From Candidatus Saccharimonadota bacterium (GTDB taxonomy: Bacteria > Patescibacteriota > Saccharimonadia > Saccharimonadales > UBA4665), in assembly GCA_020427985.1 (NCBI GenBank), contig JAGQNR010000001.1:1-64000 (forward strand): a DNA stretch of 64,000 nt, written 5' to 3'. The position numbers and the translations under genes are program-made. The notes under the pieces are model-generated. The model had not been told where the DNA came from and made no database searches. It saw nothing but the letters and a program-made list of their open reading frames with translations. Positions 53,839 to 62,863 of the stretch are shown one piece after another; within the stretch, counting starts at the first letter, position 1; each line of letters starts with the position of its first letter.

Positions 53839-56631
53839 ATGCCATATCAGGGAGAGGCTCCATATATCCCCCAAGTCGACGAAGCGCTGCAACAAGCAGT
53901 CACTGCGCCCTGGCCCAACCAAGCGCAAAAACTACTCTCCACTCATGATGCACTACAAACACAAACATTTTTAGCACCCCGCAAAGACTACGAGCTAGGC
54001 AACCGTTTACTACCGGTTGCTGCCTACCGGGAACAGCTGGTCGATACCATCATGGCTCACCAGGTAACAATAGTTGATTCGGGTACTGGCACGGGCAAAA
54101 GTACCCAGGTAAGTCAGTATTTGCTCGAAACAGGTGAGCGACGTAAAATAGTATTGCTTCAGCCCCGGATTATTGCCGCTCGGGAAGTAGGACAGCGCCA
54201 GGCATCCGAACTAACCGCAGCTGGCAACGACGGCAGCAAACTGGTTGGCTACCATACCGCCAATGAATACAACACGACGCCAGACAACGAAATCGTGGTC
54301 TGTACAGATGGCCTGGCACTCATGCAAATGCTAGCCAACAGTGCTATTACCCGAGACGACACAGTATTAATTGATGAATTTCATGAGCGCGGTGCCAACA
54401 TGGATGTGGCCTTGGCGCTTTGTCATGAAAAGGGCATTCATACAGTCATAATGAGTGCAACCATGGATAGTAATAGTATTGCCCGACGAGCTTCAGAAGC
54501 CCGCGGCGGTGCACCCACGCCAGTGGTGCGTGTGCCAGGCAAAACATACCCAGTAGAAGAACGTACCGAAGGCTTACTGCACGAAGCCGTGATTCGTTTG
54601 GCTAAAGAACTGACCAAAGAAAGACGTGACTCGGGCATACTGGTTTTTGTACCCGGCCGGCGCGAAACTTGGCAGACCTACGGTAAGCTGCAAAAACGAC
54701 TGCCAAACGGTATGACGCTGCTTGCGCTTAATGGTGACCAAACAATTGAGGAACAACAAAAAAGCCTTCAGCACTATCCAGAAGGAAAGGTGGTTTTGTC
54801 GACGGCAATTGGTCAAACAAGTCTTACTATACCCGATATTCATGCGGTAGTTGATTGTGGCTGGGAACGGACTGGTTCGTTTTCGCGTGGTGTTAATGCG
54901 CTGCCAATCCAAATTAGCTCCGAGGCAACTGCCGACCAGCGTCGGGGGCGGGTCGGTCGGGTAATGCCAGGTATCTATGTACGGGCACAACTAGAAGGCT
55001 ATCCCCCGATACCCAAGACCAAAAAGGGCGAACTGATTCGCCATAGCTATGATGACCCCAAAATTATGCATGTGGATTTAGCAAGTTTTGTAGCTCGACT
55101 GGGGCTATCTAATCTAGATATACTTGATTTGCCGTTGCCAGACCGACCGCTGCTGTCAGAAGTAGAAGATGCCGAAAAACGTCTGCGTGATATTGGCGCG
55201 ATTAAGATAGACAGTCTGGCACTCAGTAGTCTCGGCAAAGAAATTGCTCACCTCCCGCTTGATATGCAGTTTGCACGAATGGTAGTAGAGTCACGCAAAT
55301 ATCCAGACGAGATACAGGCTAAGGTTATGGCTATGGTTTCGGCGGCCCAACAAAAAAACATTTATTCCACCGAAGCAGACAAAATGAGTTGGCAGCAGCT
55401 CACCCACGAAAATCGCTCCGACATGGTGGTGCAAGCAGAAATATTCCTCAAGACACTTTCTATGACAGAAGAGAGGCGCAATCAGTACAATATTGTTGAA
55501 ATACGCTGGCAAAAAGCTGTCCGACAACTTGAGCGACTCATGCAAGATGCTGGGCTCGACACAAGTTTACTCGAAACTCCACTTACCGAAGCTGACCGAC
55601 AAGCAATGTTTGACTGTATATTGAGTGCTGGGTGCGAAGTATTTGTACGTCTCGGAAGATCAAACAAGTTTAGAGATCGTCGTGGCCATTCAAGAGAGCT
55701 TGCCAGTTCATCGCTACTCGAAGACAGCCATCACATAGTGGTGGGTATACCATTTAATATTGCTCACATGCGGTCTTTTGGCCTACGGGTGCAGCCCATT
55801 ATTACCCAGGCTTCTGGAGTTGACCTGGAGCAACTAAGGAAATACTTACCCGACAAAATTAGCTATCGTCCACTGGCATTTGTGCTTGGGAGCGACGGAG
55901 TGGTGCAGCAAGAATATGCGGTCCACTACGAAACGCAGCCCCTTCGCCAGACCGTCGTAGAGCCAGCAGCTCCTAGCGAAGAAGCAAAGCAGTACTTGAT
56001 TCGTCGCTTCTTATCGCGGTCCCGGTTTGTGAATGAGGATGCTGAACTCAAAAAGCTGTATTCTGCGCTGCAAGATGTGGAGGCATTACAACATCGTACC
56101 GATATAGATTTGAAAATTTCAGATTTGTACGCGGTAATGGCTGCAGAGTTAACCCAGCAGCCGGCCGAGGATTTACGCTCACTCAATAACATTCCAGAAT
56201 ACCTCAATCCGGTTATGATTCGTACCCATATACCACGCAATTTACGAGAGCAGATTCTGGCGGCATCGCCCGATGTGTTACGAATCGAGACCAGTCAAGC
56301 TATCAACGAAAGTCAAATAGAATACATCGATAATATTGCGTACCTCACATTGCTTCCACAAGTTATTGCCGAGCTCCCGGATACTATTCCTGAATTGGGC
56401 GAGCGGAAGATACGCGTCAGGACAAGTCGAAACCATCAGTACGAAGACCTCGATGAAGCTCGAGCGCGTTACCAACGGGAAGCGCGTAGTCGGCGCCGCG
56501 GGCAAACTGGCCCCGAAAACTTTGGAAACGGGCCAATAGATGACTACAATACAACCGATGACGCTGTATCACAACCAACTATAGTAGTGACGACTAGCTC
56601 AAGACGCCGAAGCTTTCATCGACGCAGCTAA
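53839..56631 (+). CDS. hrpA: DEAH-box ATP-dependent helicase, HrpA-like
   Basis: 930 residues. Walker A DSGTGTGKST near 83, motif II DEFHERG near 179 (DEFH in place of DEAH), motif III MSATMDSN, motif V LSTAIGQTSLTI, motif VI DQRRGRVGRV near 357. A winged-helix and ratchet part follows. The C-terminal ~60 residues are Arg/Asp/Tyr-rich (GEAR...RRRGQTG...SSRRRSFHRRS), probably RNA-binding and disordered. HrpA-type helicases act on RNA, e.g. rescuing stalled ribosomes. Sizes in other bacteria are around 1300, so the C-terminal region is short. Confidence 0.9.
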   Translation: MPYQGEAPYIPQVDEALQQAVTAPWPNQAQKLLSTHDALQTQTFLAPRKDYELGNRLLPVAAYREQLVDTIMAHQVTIVDSGTGTGKSTQVSQYLLETGERRKIVLLQPRIIAAREVGQRQASELTAAGNDGSKLVGYHTANEYNTTPDNEIVVCTDGLALMQMLANSAITRDDTVLIDEFHERGANMDVALALCHEKGIHTVIMSATMDSNSIARRASEARGGAPTPVVRVPGKTYPVEERTEGLLHEAVIRLAKELTKERRDSGILVFVPGRRETWQTYGKLQKRLPNGMTLLALNGDQTIEEQQKSLQHYPEGKVVLSTAIGQTSLTIPDIHAVVDCGWERTGSFSRGVNALPIQISSEATADQRRGRVGRVMPGIYVRAQLEGYPPIPKTKKGELIRHSYDDPKIMHVDLASFVARLGLSNLDILDLPLPDRPLLSEVEDAEKRLRDIGAIKIDSLALSSLGKEIAHLPLDMQFARMVVESRKYPDEIQAKVMAMVSAAQQKNIYSTEADKMSWQQLTHENRSDMVVQAEIFLKTLSMTEERRNQYNIVEIRWQKAVRQLERLMQDAGLDTSLLETPLTEADRQAMFDCILSAGCEVFVRLGRSNKFRDRRGHSRELASSSLLEDSHHIVVGIPFNIAHMRSFGLRVQPIITQASGVDLEQLRKYLPDKISYRPLAFVLGSDGVVQQEYAVHYETQPLRQTVVEPAAPSEEAKQYLIRRFLSRSRFVNEDAELKKLYSALQDVEALQHRTDIDLKISDLYAVMAAELTQQPAEDLRSLNNIPEYLNPVMIRTHIPRNLREQILAASPDVLRIETSQAINESQIEYIDNIAYLTLLPQVIAELPDTIPELGERKIRVRTSRNHQYEDLDEARARYQREARSRRRGQTGPENFGNGPIDDYNTTDDAVSQPTIVVTTSSRRRSFHRRS

Positions 56632-56632
56632 A

Positions 56633-58405
56633 TTATTCAACAAAACCGCCGCTTTGGTGCTGCCACAGCTTCGCATAAGCACCATTTCGAGCGAGAAGTT
56701 CCTTGTGCGAACCCTGCTCGACAATCGTTCCCTCATCGAGCACCACTATGCGGTCCATTTTTTGAATGGTACTGAGTCGATGGGCAATTACAATTGCGGT
56801 GCGGTCTTTCATTAGCTTCCAGAGTGCATCCTGAATGAGCACTTCGCTCTCGCTATCTAGAGCACTGGTGGCCTCGTCTAGTACCAATAGGGGAGCATTC
56901 TTAAGCATAGCCCTGGCGATAGCAATGCGCTGCCTTTGACCACCGCTCAATTTGGTACCGCGCTCACCTACCAAGGTATCGTAGCCATCAGGAAGCTCAA
57001 CTATAAAGCTATGGGCATTGGCTTGCTTGGCGCAGGCAACAACAGCTTCATCACTGGCATCAAGCTGGCCATAGCGGATGTTGTCCATAAGCGAACGGTG
57101 AAACATGAGTGGCTCTTGTGGCACATAGGCAATTGCTGAACGCAGGCTTTGCTGTGTGACTCCTGCAATGTCTTGGCCATCGATAGTGATAGTGCCAGCC
57201 TGAACATCCATAAAACGCAGCAGCAGTTTGGTGAGGGTAGTCTTGCCCCCACCACTTGGTCCTACCAAACCGATTTTTTCACCGGGTTTAATCTTTAAAC
57301 TGAGATTGTTGAATAGTGCTTGTTCGACGTCTTTGTGTCCAAAGACAACATCGTTAAAACAGATGCCACCACGTCTGGCTATGAGCTTTTTAGCTCCTGA
57401 TGCCTCAGCAACCTCTGGTTTCAGCTGTAGTATGGTTGTCATATCGCGGGCATCACCAAAAATACGGTTCATATTACGAATGACATTATTGAGGTCCCAC
57501 AACCGCCGAGCAATATTGAGCGTGTAGTTGAGTATCAGATATATGATACCAACCGATATGTTAAATTTGACCCCAAGTACAATAGCCACTAGTATGGAAA
57601 ACCCATTAATAGCTCGCTGTGCCGTGGTGGTCAAGCGTTCGTTGTTCATGACTTTTTTCATGGTCGCTATAGATATGTCATAGACTCCATCAAGCTTGCG
57701 GTGGTAGAGTGAAGCCTCTAGTTTTTCGTGCGCAAAAGACTTGACGGCCACAATATTAGTAATGCTGTCAGCCAGCTGACCAGTGCGGTCTGACTCCGCG
57801 GCTGCCCACTTTTCGTTGTAGCTACGCTCGTTGCGTTTGAGGCGTATAAGCAGGGTCACATAAATACTGGTAAACACGGTCAGTACCAATACATAAAGCG
57901 GCGCTGGTTTAACCAACAGAATAGCGGTAAATACAAAGGCAATGACGAGCTTGTAGACGCTCCATATTAGCGTATCAGCTAGACGTTCAAAGGAACCAGA
58001 AAACTTATTGACCTGATTGACAAGCGAGCCACCAAAGCGGTTACTATAAAATGTATAGCTCATCTGCATGAGGTGACGAAAGGACGTAGCATATAGGTCA
58101 CGCATAACATCTTCCTCAAATCGCCAGACGACTTTGACAAATGGAATCCACAAAAAATTGACCGCGAGCTCTATGCCTAGGATCGCTGCGATATAGGGTA
58201 GGAAATCTTGAAGATGAAGTGTGCCATCTGATTTGACGATTTTAGTGAGCACAATGCTCGTGAGAAACGGCACGGCAAAATCGTCGATAAGCTGAATGAT
58301 GGGTGTGCCAAATGCAATAACCGCCAAGCTTTTGGGGTATTTTTTGCTGTGTTGCCAGTAGATTTGCAACGTTTGTTTTGGGTTGACAGGTGATTGAGTT
58401 TTCAC
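56633..58405 (-). CDS. ABC-type exporter, fused membrane and ATPase domains
   Basis: 590 residues from GTG 58405, preceded by AAGGAGG at 9 nt; an ATG-start frame to 58483 has no such site. Six-helix membrane domain (about 20-320), then the nucleotide-binding domain: Walker A GLVGPSGGGKTT, signature LSGGQRQRIAIARA, Walker B LLVLDEATSALD, and H-loop IAHRLST. This is a homodimeric half-transporter of the MsbA/multidrug type. The substrate cannot be told. Confidence 0.93.
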   Translation of the reverse strand: MKTQSPVNPKQTLQIYWQHSKKYPKSLAVIAFGTPIIQLIDDFAVPFLTSIVLTKIVKSDGTLHLQDFLPYIAAILGIELAVNFLWIPFVKVVWRFEEDVMRDLYATSFRHLMQMSYTFYSNRFGGSLVNQVNKFSGSFERLADTLIWSVYKLVIAFVFTAILLVKPAPLYVLVLTVFTSIYVTLLIRLKRNERSYNEKWAAAESDRTGQLADSITNIVAVKSFAHEKLEASLYHRKLDGVYDISIATMKKVMNNERLTTTAQRAINGFSILVAIVLGVKFNISVGIIYLILNYTLNIARRLWDLNNVIRNMNRIFGDARDMTTILQLKPEVAEASGAKKLIARRGGICFNDVVFGHKDVEQALFNNLSLKIKPGEKIGLVGPSGGGKTTLTKLLLRFMDVQAGTITIDGQDIAGVTQQSLRSAIAYVPQEPLMFHRSLMDNIRYGQLDASDEAVVACAKQANAHSFIVELPDGYDTLVGERGTKLSGGQRQRIAIARAMLKNAPLLVLDEATSALDSESEVLIQDALWKLMKDRTAIVIAHRLSTIQKMDRIVVLDEGTIVEQGSHKELLARNGAYAKLWQHQSGGFVE

Positions 58406-58719
58406 AGTAGCGGCCCTCCTTTGCCGACTGTGCGCCAAGCAGCGCGGGGTAATGAAGTGAAAAGCTAGATGGCTAGCCAACAAGAGAAAAACGCATTAAA
58501 AAAGCGTCATTTGCTAGCTGAGTTCGCGTGTACATGAGCGCCTTTCCGTTACGTTTGTAGTATTCACAACTATATCACCTCTGTTTTTTATATGCAAGTC
58601 AAAAATGAAACAAAACCCTCATCTGTTAATACCACGTCCTAGGTAAAAAGCTTATAGAATATACAAAATGGGCTCACAACTATTTAGCTGTACTATTCGG
58701 CGTTCATCGTAGGTGATGA

Positions 58720-58725
58720 TAAAAT
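58720..58725 (+). promoter_or_regulatory. -10 of trhO, leaderless
   Basis: TAAAAT 8 nt before the ATG at 58734. Confidence 0.45.
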
Positions 58726-58733
58726 AGTAGTCG

Positions 58734-59621
58734 ATGCAAAAGATACTCCTTTACTACAAATTTACTCCTGTCAAAGACCCAGAGCTCCTCAAGCTATGGC
58801 AAAAGACATTGTGCGATTCGCTGGGCCTGCGGGGCCGTATCTTGGTTAGTCGCCAGGGCATTAATGGCACGGTAGGTGGCAACATTGATGATCTTAAGTC
58901 TTATTGTAAGGCCACCAAACAATTTCCTGGATTTAAAGACATTGTATTCAAGTGGAGCGAAGGTGGGCGTGACAACTTCCCGCGCATGAGTGTCAAGGTT
59001 AAACCTGAGTTAGTCGCTTTTGAGAGCTGGCAAGAAATTGAGGTTAATGAAAGAGGCGTGGTGGATGGCGGCACTCACCTTAAGCCCGAGCAAGTACACG
59101 AGCTAGTAGAGCAGTATGGTGATGATGTTGTGTTCTTTGACGGACGCAACCAATATGAGGCTAAAGTTGGACGGTTTAAAAACGCTATTGTGCCCGATAC
59201 CCGTACCAGTCGTGACTTTATACCCGAGCTCGAGAGCGGCAAGTATGACCACCTTAAAGACAAGAAAATTGTTAGCTATTGCACCGGCGGCATTCGCTGC
59301 GAACTCCTCAGCGCCATGATGAAAAAACGCGGTTTTGAAGATGTTTATCAAATCGACGGTGGTATTGTAAAATACGGTGAAAAGTATGGAGATGACGGCC
59401 TGTGGGAAGGTCAGCTATATGTTTTTGATAGCCGTATGGGAGTTGATTTTAGCGACCATGCTACAGTAATTGGCGAATGTATCCATTGCCAGGGTAGAAC
59501 TAGCAATTACGAAAACTGTGCCTTACCGAGCTGCAATGACCTAGTACTCATCTGCGAAACCTGCAAACAAACTCCAGACAAGCTGTATCACACGAGTGAG
59601 TGTGCTAAGGCAACCGTTTGA
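58734..59621 (+). CDS. trhO: tRNA uridine-34 5-hydroxylase TrhO (rhodanese family)
   Basis: 295 residues. N-terminal acylphosphatase-like domain (about 1-95, RGRILVSRQGINGTVGG), rhodanese domain (about 115-215) with active-site loop SYCTGGIRCE, and a C-terminal Cys-rich region (CIHCQGRTSNYENC ... CETCKQT). This matches TrhO (formerly YceA), which forms ho5U34 with O2 and a prephenate-independent route. The stop overlaps the next start (TTGA). Confidence 0.92.
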   Translation: MQKILLYYKFTPVKDPELLKLWQKTLCDSLGLRGRILVSRQGINGTVGGNIDDLKSYCKATKQFPGFKDIVFKWSEGGRDNFPRMSVKVKPELVAFESWQEIEVNERGVVDGGTHLKPEQVHELVEQYGDDVVFFDGRNQYEAKVGRFKNAIVPDTRTSRDFIPELESGKYDHLKDKKIVSYCTGGIRCELLSAMMKKRGFEDVYQIDGGIVKYGEKYGDDGLWEGQLYVFDSRMGVDFSDHATVIGECIHCQGRTSNYENCALPSCNDLVLICETCKQTPDKLYHTSECAKATV

Positions 59622-60169
59622 CTCGCTATTACTTTACTCGTCACGGTGAAAGCCAAGCAAATGTTGACCAAATATTTGCAGGCAGTAGCATGGATTCTCC
59701 CCTTACAGAAGTGGGACGCATGGCCGCACAGGAGGAGGGAAAACGACTGAAGGAAGTCGGACTAAGCTTTGATTTAATTGTATGGTCACCACTATCTCGC
59801 GCCTTAGAAACAGCCAAAATCATTGCTCAGATGACGCAGTATCCTCAGGACAAGATAGGTGTAGAAGAGCTATTGCTAGAACGTAGCTTTGGAACGCTTG
59901 CAGGTAAGCCGTGGTCAATCGTAGAAGACGAATCTGCAACCATGATTTCTGCTATGGGCGGAGAAAGTATCGATGATATTGCGCGACGAGTGAGGTTAGC
60001 GCTAGTGCGGATAACCCAAATAGCCGTCGGCAAACACTCGATATTAATTGTAGGACATGGTAGCTGGTATCAAATGGCCGAATCACTCCTTTTAGGCAAA
60101 GACCCCAGCAGTTTTTTAGAAGCAAATTCTCTACCAAATAATGTTGTGGTGCCTTTTCCGCTCTCCTAA
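59618..60169 (+). CDS. Histidine phosphatase family protein
   Basis: 183 residues from a TTG start overlapping trhO's stop. The catalytic RHG motif is in YYFTRHGESQAN (residues 4-15), SPLSRALETAKII gives the second Arg, and LIVGHGSWYQM near 143 gives the second His. Phosphoglycerate mutase-like enzymes of this size hydrolyse small phosphoesters. Coupled to trhO by overlap, which is an unusual pairing. Confidence 0.85.
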   Translation: MTRYYFTRHGESQANVDQIFAGSSMDSPLTEVGRMAAQEEGKRLKEVGLSFDLIVWSPLSRALETAKIIAQMTQYPQDKIGVEELLLERSFGTLAGKPWSIVEDESATMISAMGGESIDDIARRVRLALVRITQIAVGKHSILIVGHGSWYQMAESLLLGKDPSSFLEANSLPNNVVVPFPLS

Positions 60170-60271
60170 TACCTATCTATTTCATAGTTTCAAAATCATT
60201 TTCATAGACCCGTATACAAACTTGTCGTGGCCGTGACATGTTTGTAGGCAATAGGTAGCAAAGAGCGGTGG

Positions 60272-60277
60272 TATAAT
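60272..60277 (+). promoter_or_regulatory. -10 of NUDIX operon, leaderless
   Basis: TATAAT 6 nt before the ATG at 60284. Confidence 0.6.
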
Positions 60278-60283
60278 AGGAAA

Positions 60284-60772
60284 ATGCCAAAGGTGAGTCA
60301 CGATAGCGAGACAGTAGCCAAGGGCCAGCAGGTCTTTACTGCTTGTGCATTTATTTGGCATGATTTTGACGGTGTTAATAAGGTATTTTTACCTAAACGG
60401 GCGAGTACCAAAAAGTTTTTGCCCGATGTTTACGAGCTGCCGGGCGGTCATATTGATTACGGCGAAGACTTACGCGAGGGACTTGCCAGGGAAGTGATGG
60501 AAGAATTCGATATGCAAATCACCATTGGCGAAGTACTCGACGTCTTTACCTATGTTAACGAGGTTAAGCAATCACATTTCATCGAGGTAGTGTATTTTGC
60601 GCAGTTTACCGACCCGATTGAGAACATCCAGCTGCATCCGGAGGACCACAGCACCTACGGGTGGTTCACGCTTGATGAACTAGAACAAGTCTATTCTGCG
60701 CAAAAGGATGCTGAGGATGCAGAGTATAGGATAGTTCGAAAAGGGTTTGAGCATTTAGAAGCAAGAAATTAA
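60284..60772 (+). CDS. NUDIX hydrolase
   Basis: 162 residues. Nudix box GHIDYGEDLREGLAREVMEEFD (about 56-77) follows FLPDVYELPGG. The protein has an early extra region (VSHDSETVAKGQQVFTACAF). It heads a three-gene run with a second NUDIX gene (no gap) and def. Confidence 0.88.
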   Translation: MPKVSHDSETVAKGQQVFTACAFIWHDFDGVNKVFLPKRASTKKFLPDVYELPGGHIDYGEDLREGLAREVMEEFDMQITIGEVLDVFTYVNEVKQSHFIEVVYFAQFTDPIENIQLHPEDHSTYGWFTLDELEQVYSAQKDAEDAEYRIVRKGFEHLEARN

Positions 60773-61312
60773 ATGGCACATATTCACACTATGCCGGGTC
60801 AGCATGACACTACAGTAACGCTCTATATTGTGCGACATTTTGGCAAAGAGTGGAAAGCTTTGCTGCACATGCACCGCAAGCTCCAGCGCCTGCTACCAGT
60901 GGGTGGGCACGTAGAGTTACATGAAACTCCATGGCAGGCGGCCGTGCACGAACTGCGCGAGGAGGCGGGGTACGAAATGGGTGATTTGCAGATTCTACAG
61001 CCCAAAGTCCGCATGAAAAGCCTCAGCGGTATAGCACTACATCCAGCACCTGTTCAGAGTAATACACATGACATCACTGACAATCATTTTCATACCGATC
61101 TGACCTATGCATTGATTGCCAGTAGTGAACCAACAATTACCATCGCGGCAAATGAGTCACATGATGCACGATGGCTATCACGTCAGGCAATTGAGCAACT
61201 CGGCGCGAACGAAATTTACCAGAATTCCCGCGAAACCTATCTTTTTGTATTAGACACTCTACTTGAACAGTGGGAGGCTGTTCCAACGACAACATTTGCA
61301 GGTACAACATGA
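60773..61312 (+). CDS. NUDIX hydrolase, second gene of pair
   Basis: 179 residues, starting one base after the previous stop. Nudix box GGHVELHETPWQAAVHELREEAG (about 43-65) is intact in the REExEE core. LHMHRKLQRLLPVGG precedes it. Substrate unknown; the two enzymes differ outside the box, so this is an old duplication at most. It overlaps def by 4 nt (ATGA). Confidence 0.88.
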   Translation: MAHIHTMPGQHDTTVTLYIVRHFGKEWKALLHMHRKLQRLLPVGGHVELHETPWQAAVHELREEAGYEMGDLQILQPKVRMKSLSGIALHPAPVQSNTHDITDNHFHTDLTYALIASSEPTITIAANESHDARWLSRQAIEQLGANEIYQNSRETYLFVLDTLLEQWEAVPTTTFAGTT

Positions 61313-61851
61313 ACATCCTGCGGTTGCGACGCTTTGGTGACCCTATTCTGCGGCTTGAAGCGTGTCATCTGACATTGGCCGATATAAAATCAAGTAAAAT
61401 CCAAACACTTATAACAGATATGCACTATACAAATGAGGTGAAAAAGTATGGTGTAGGATTGGCAGCTCCGCAAGTCGGTGTGTCGGTTTCACTAGCTATC
61501 ATCATGATTCGTCCTAGCAAATTACGTCCCAAAATACAGCCCTATGACCAGGTGATAATCAACCCTCACTACAACGGGATTGGTCGACGCCGGGCAGTGT
61601 ACGAAGGCTGCCTAAGCACTGGTACGGGCAAAGACATACTATTTGGTAAAGCGCTGCGCTATAAGAAAATCCAGGCGACGTGGCTAGACGAACAAGGAGC
61701 TCGGCATTCCGAGCAACTTGACGGCTTAGTAGCGCATGTGTTTCAGCATGAGACTGACCATCTGCAGGGAGTGTTGTTTGTTGACATTGTTCGGGATAGC
61801 CAAACATATATGATGGCGGATGAGTATCGGAAACGATTACAAACGAAGTAA
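61309..61851 (+). CDS. def: Peptide deformylase
   Basis: 180 residues from ATG 61309. Metal-site motifs: GVGLAAPQVG near 46 (motif 1), EGCLSTG near 100 with the Cys ligand (motif 2), and FQHETDHLQG near 146 with the HExxH pair (motif 3; Thr in place of the usual variable residue). It removes the N-formyl group from nascent proteins in the cytoplasm. Confidence 0.93.
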   Translation: MNILRLRRFGDPILRLEACHLTLADIKSSKIQTLITDMHYTNEVKKYGVGLAAPQVGVSVSLAIIMIRPSKLRPKIQPYDQVIINPHYNGIGRRRAVYEGCLSTGTGKDILFGKALRYKKIQATWLDEQGARHSEQLDGLVAHVFQHETDHLQGVLFVDIVRDSQTYMMADEYRKRLQTK

Positions 61852-61920
61852 CCTAAATAGTACAGATTATTATAGGAAGGATAGAGCAGGCTTTGTACAC
61901 TTTATATTCAAGCAGGGGAC

Positions 61921-62328
61921 ATGGTTGAAGTAAGAGTGCTAGTCAACGCACCAAGGCATATAGTATGGCAGTAGTGGACCGACCCAGCTGCGATTGTACA
62001 GTGGCACACGACTCAGACGACTGGGAAGCCCCGCGCGCTGAAAAACGACATAATGCAAGGGGGTCGTTTTGTGACTAATATGAGGACCAAAGATGGGAGT
62101 GCTTCGTTTGACCTGGGTGGTGTCTACGCTACTGTAGAGCCTGAGAGGTTACTTAACTATACTCTCGATGACGGGCGGAAGGTTGAAGTCAGCTTTACTG
62201 CGGTAAAAGAGAGCACCATGCCGACACAGCGATTTGAACCAGCAACAGTAAGTAGCGAAGAGTTGCAATGCACTGGTTGGCAGGCAATACTAAATAACTT
62301 TAAGAACTATGTGGAGGGACAACAATGA
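61921..62328 (+). pseudogene. AHSA1/SRPBCC domain gene broken by stop and frameshifts
   Basis: Reading from ATG 61921: MVEVRVLVNAPRHIVWQ, then TAG (61972-61974), then WTDPAAIVQW. The AHSA1 core DSDDWEAPRAE is found only in a shifted frame, and after an A-run the original frame returns at NDIMQGGRF. So there is one deletion and one compensating insertion. The remainder (62053-62328) is intact, with GVYATVEPERLLNYTLDDGR and GWQAILNNFKNYVE. The family binds hydrophobic ligands or Hsp90 partners. Confidence 0.7.
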
Positions 62329-62789
62329 ACCAGGCGATTATTCCAAGTCTATGGTTTGACAACAACGCCGAAGAGGCAATGAATTTTTATGTGCAGCTAT
62401 TTCCTCACTCGCACATTAACCACATCGAACATTACCCAGATGAATCGCTCGATGAACATTTTGAGGGCATGAGCGGTAAGGTGATTAACGGCAGCTTTAC
62501 GTTGAATGGCGTGGACTTTATTTGTCTGGATGGGGGTCCACTCTTTAAGTTTAACGAAGCAGTTTCGTTTACAGTGCAGTGCAAGAACCAGGCAGAGATT
62601 GATTACTACTGGGATGCCCTATCGAGTCATCCCGAAAACGAACAGTGCGGGTGGTGTAAAGACAAATACGGTGTTTCATGGCAAATTATCCCAGCGAATT
62701 TAGGTGAGCTTGTATCACGCGGTCCAGCGGCAATGCAGGCCATGATGAAAATGAAAAAGATAGTTATTGCCGAGCTGGAAAACGCTTAA
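62325..62789 (+). CDS. VOC-family PhnB-like protein
   Basis: 154 residues. PSLWFDNNAEEAMNFYVQLFP at the start, GSFTLNGVDFICLDGG near 58, and GWCKDKYGVSWQIIPANL near 107, the pattern of PhnB/glyoxalase-type proteins. Metal-site residues are only partly conserved. Its start overlaps the stop of the broken AHSA1 gene (ATGA), and these two families often form pairs. Confidence 0.8.
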   Translation: MNQAIIPSLWFDNNAEEAMNFYVQLFPHSHINHIEHYPDESLDEHFEGMSGKVINGSFTLNGVDFICLDGGPLFKFNEAVSFTVQCKNQAEIDYYWDALSSHPENEQCGWCKDKYGVSWQIIPANLGELVSRGPAAMQAMMKMKKIVIAELENA

Positions 62790-62850
62790 ACCAACCAGGT
62801 TGCGACTAACACTAGTGGTAGTATTTGCTTGCCAAGGGTGGGGCTTGTTG

Positions 62851-62856
62851 TACAAT
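62851..62856 (+). promoter_or_regulatory. -10 of MFS gene, leaderless
   Basis: TACAAT 7 nt before the ATG at 62864, with TTGCCA 16 nt upstream of it. Confidence 0.55.
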
Positions 62857-62863
62857 AGTAAGC

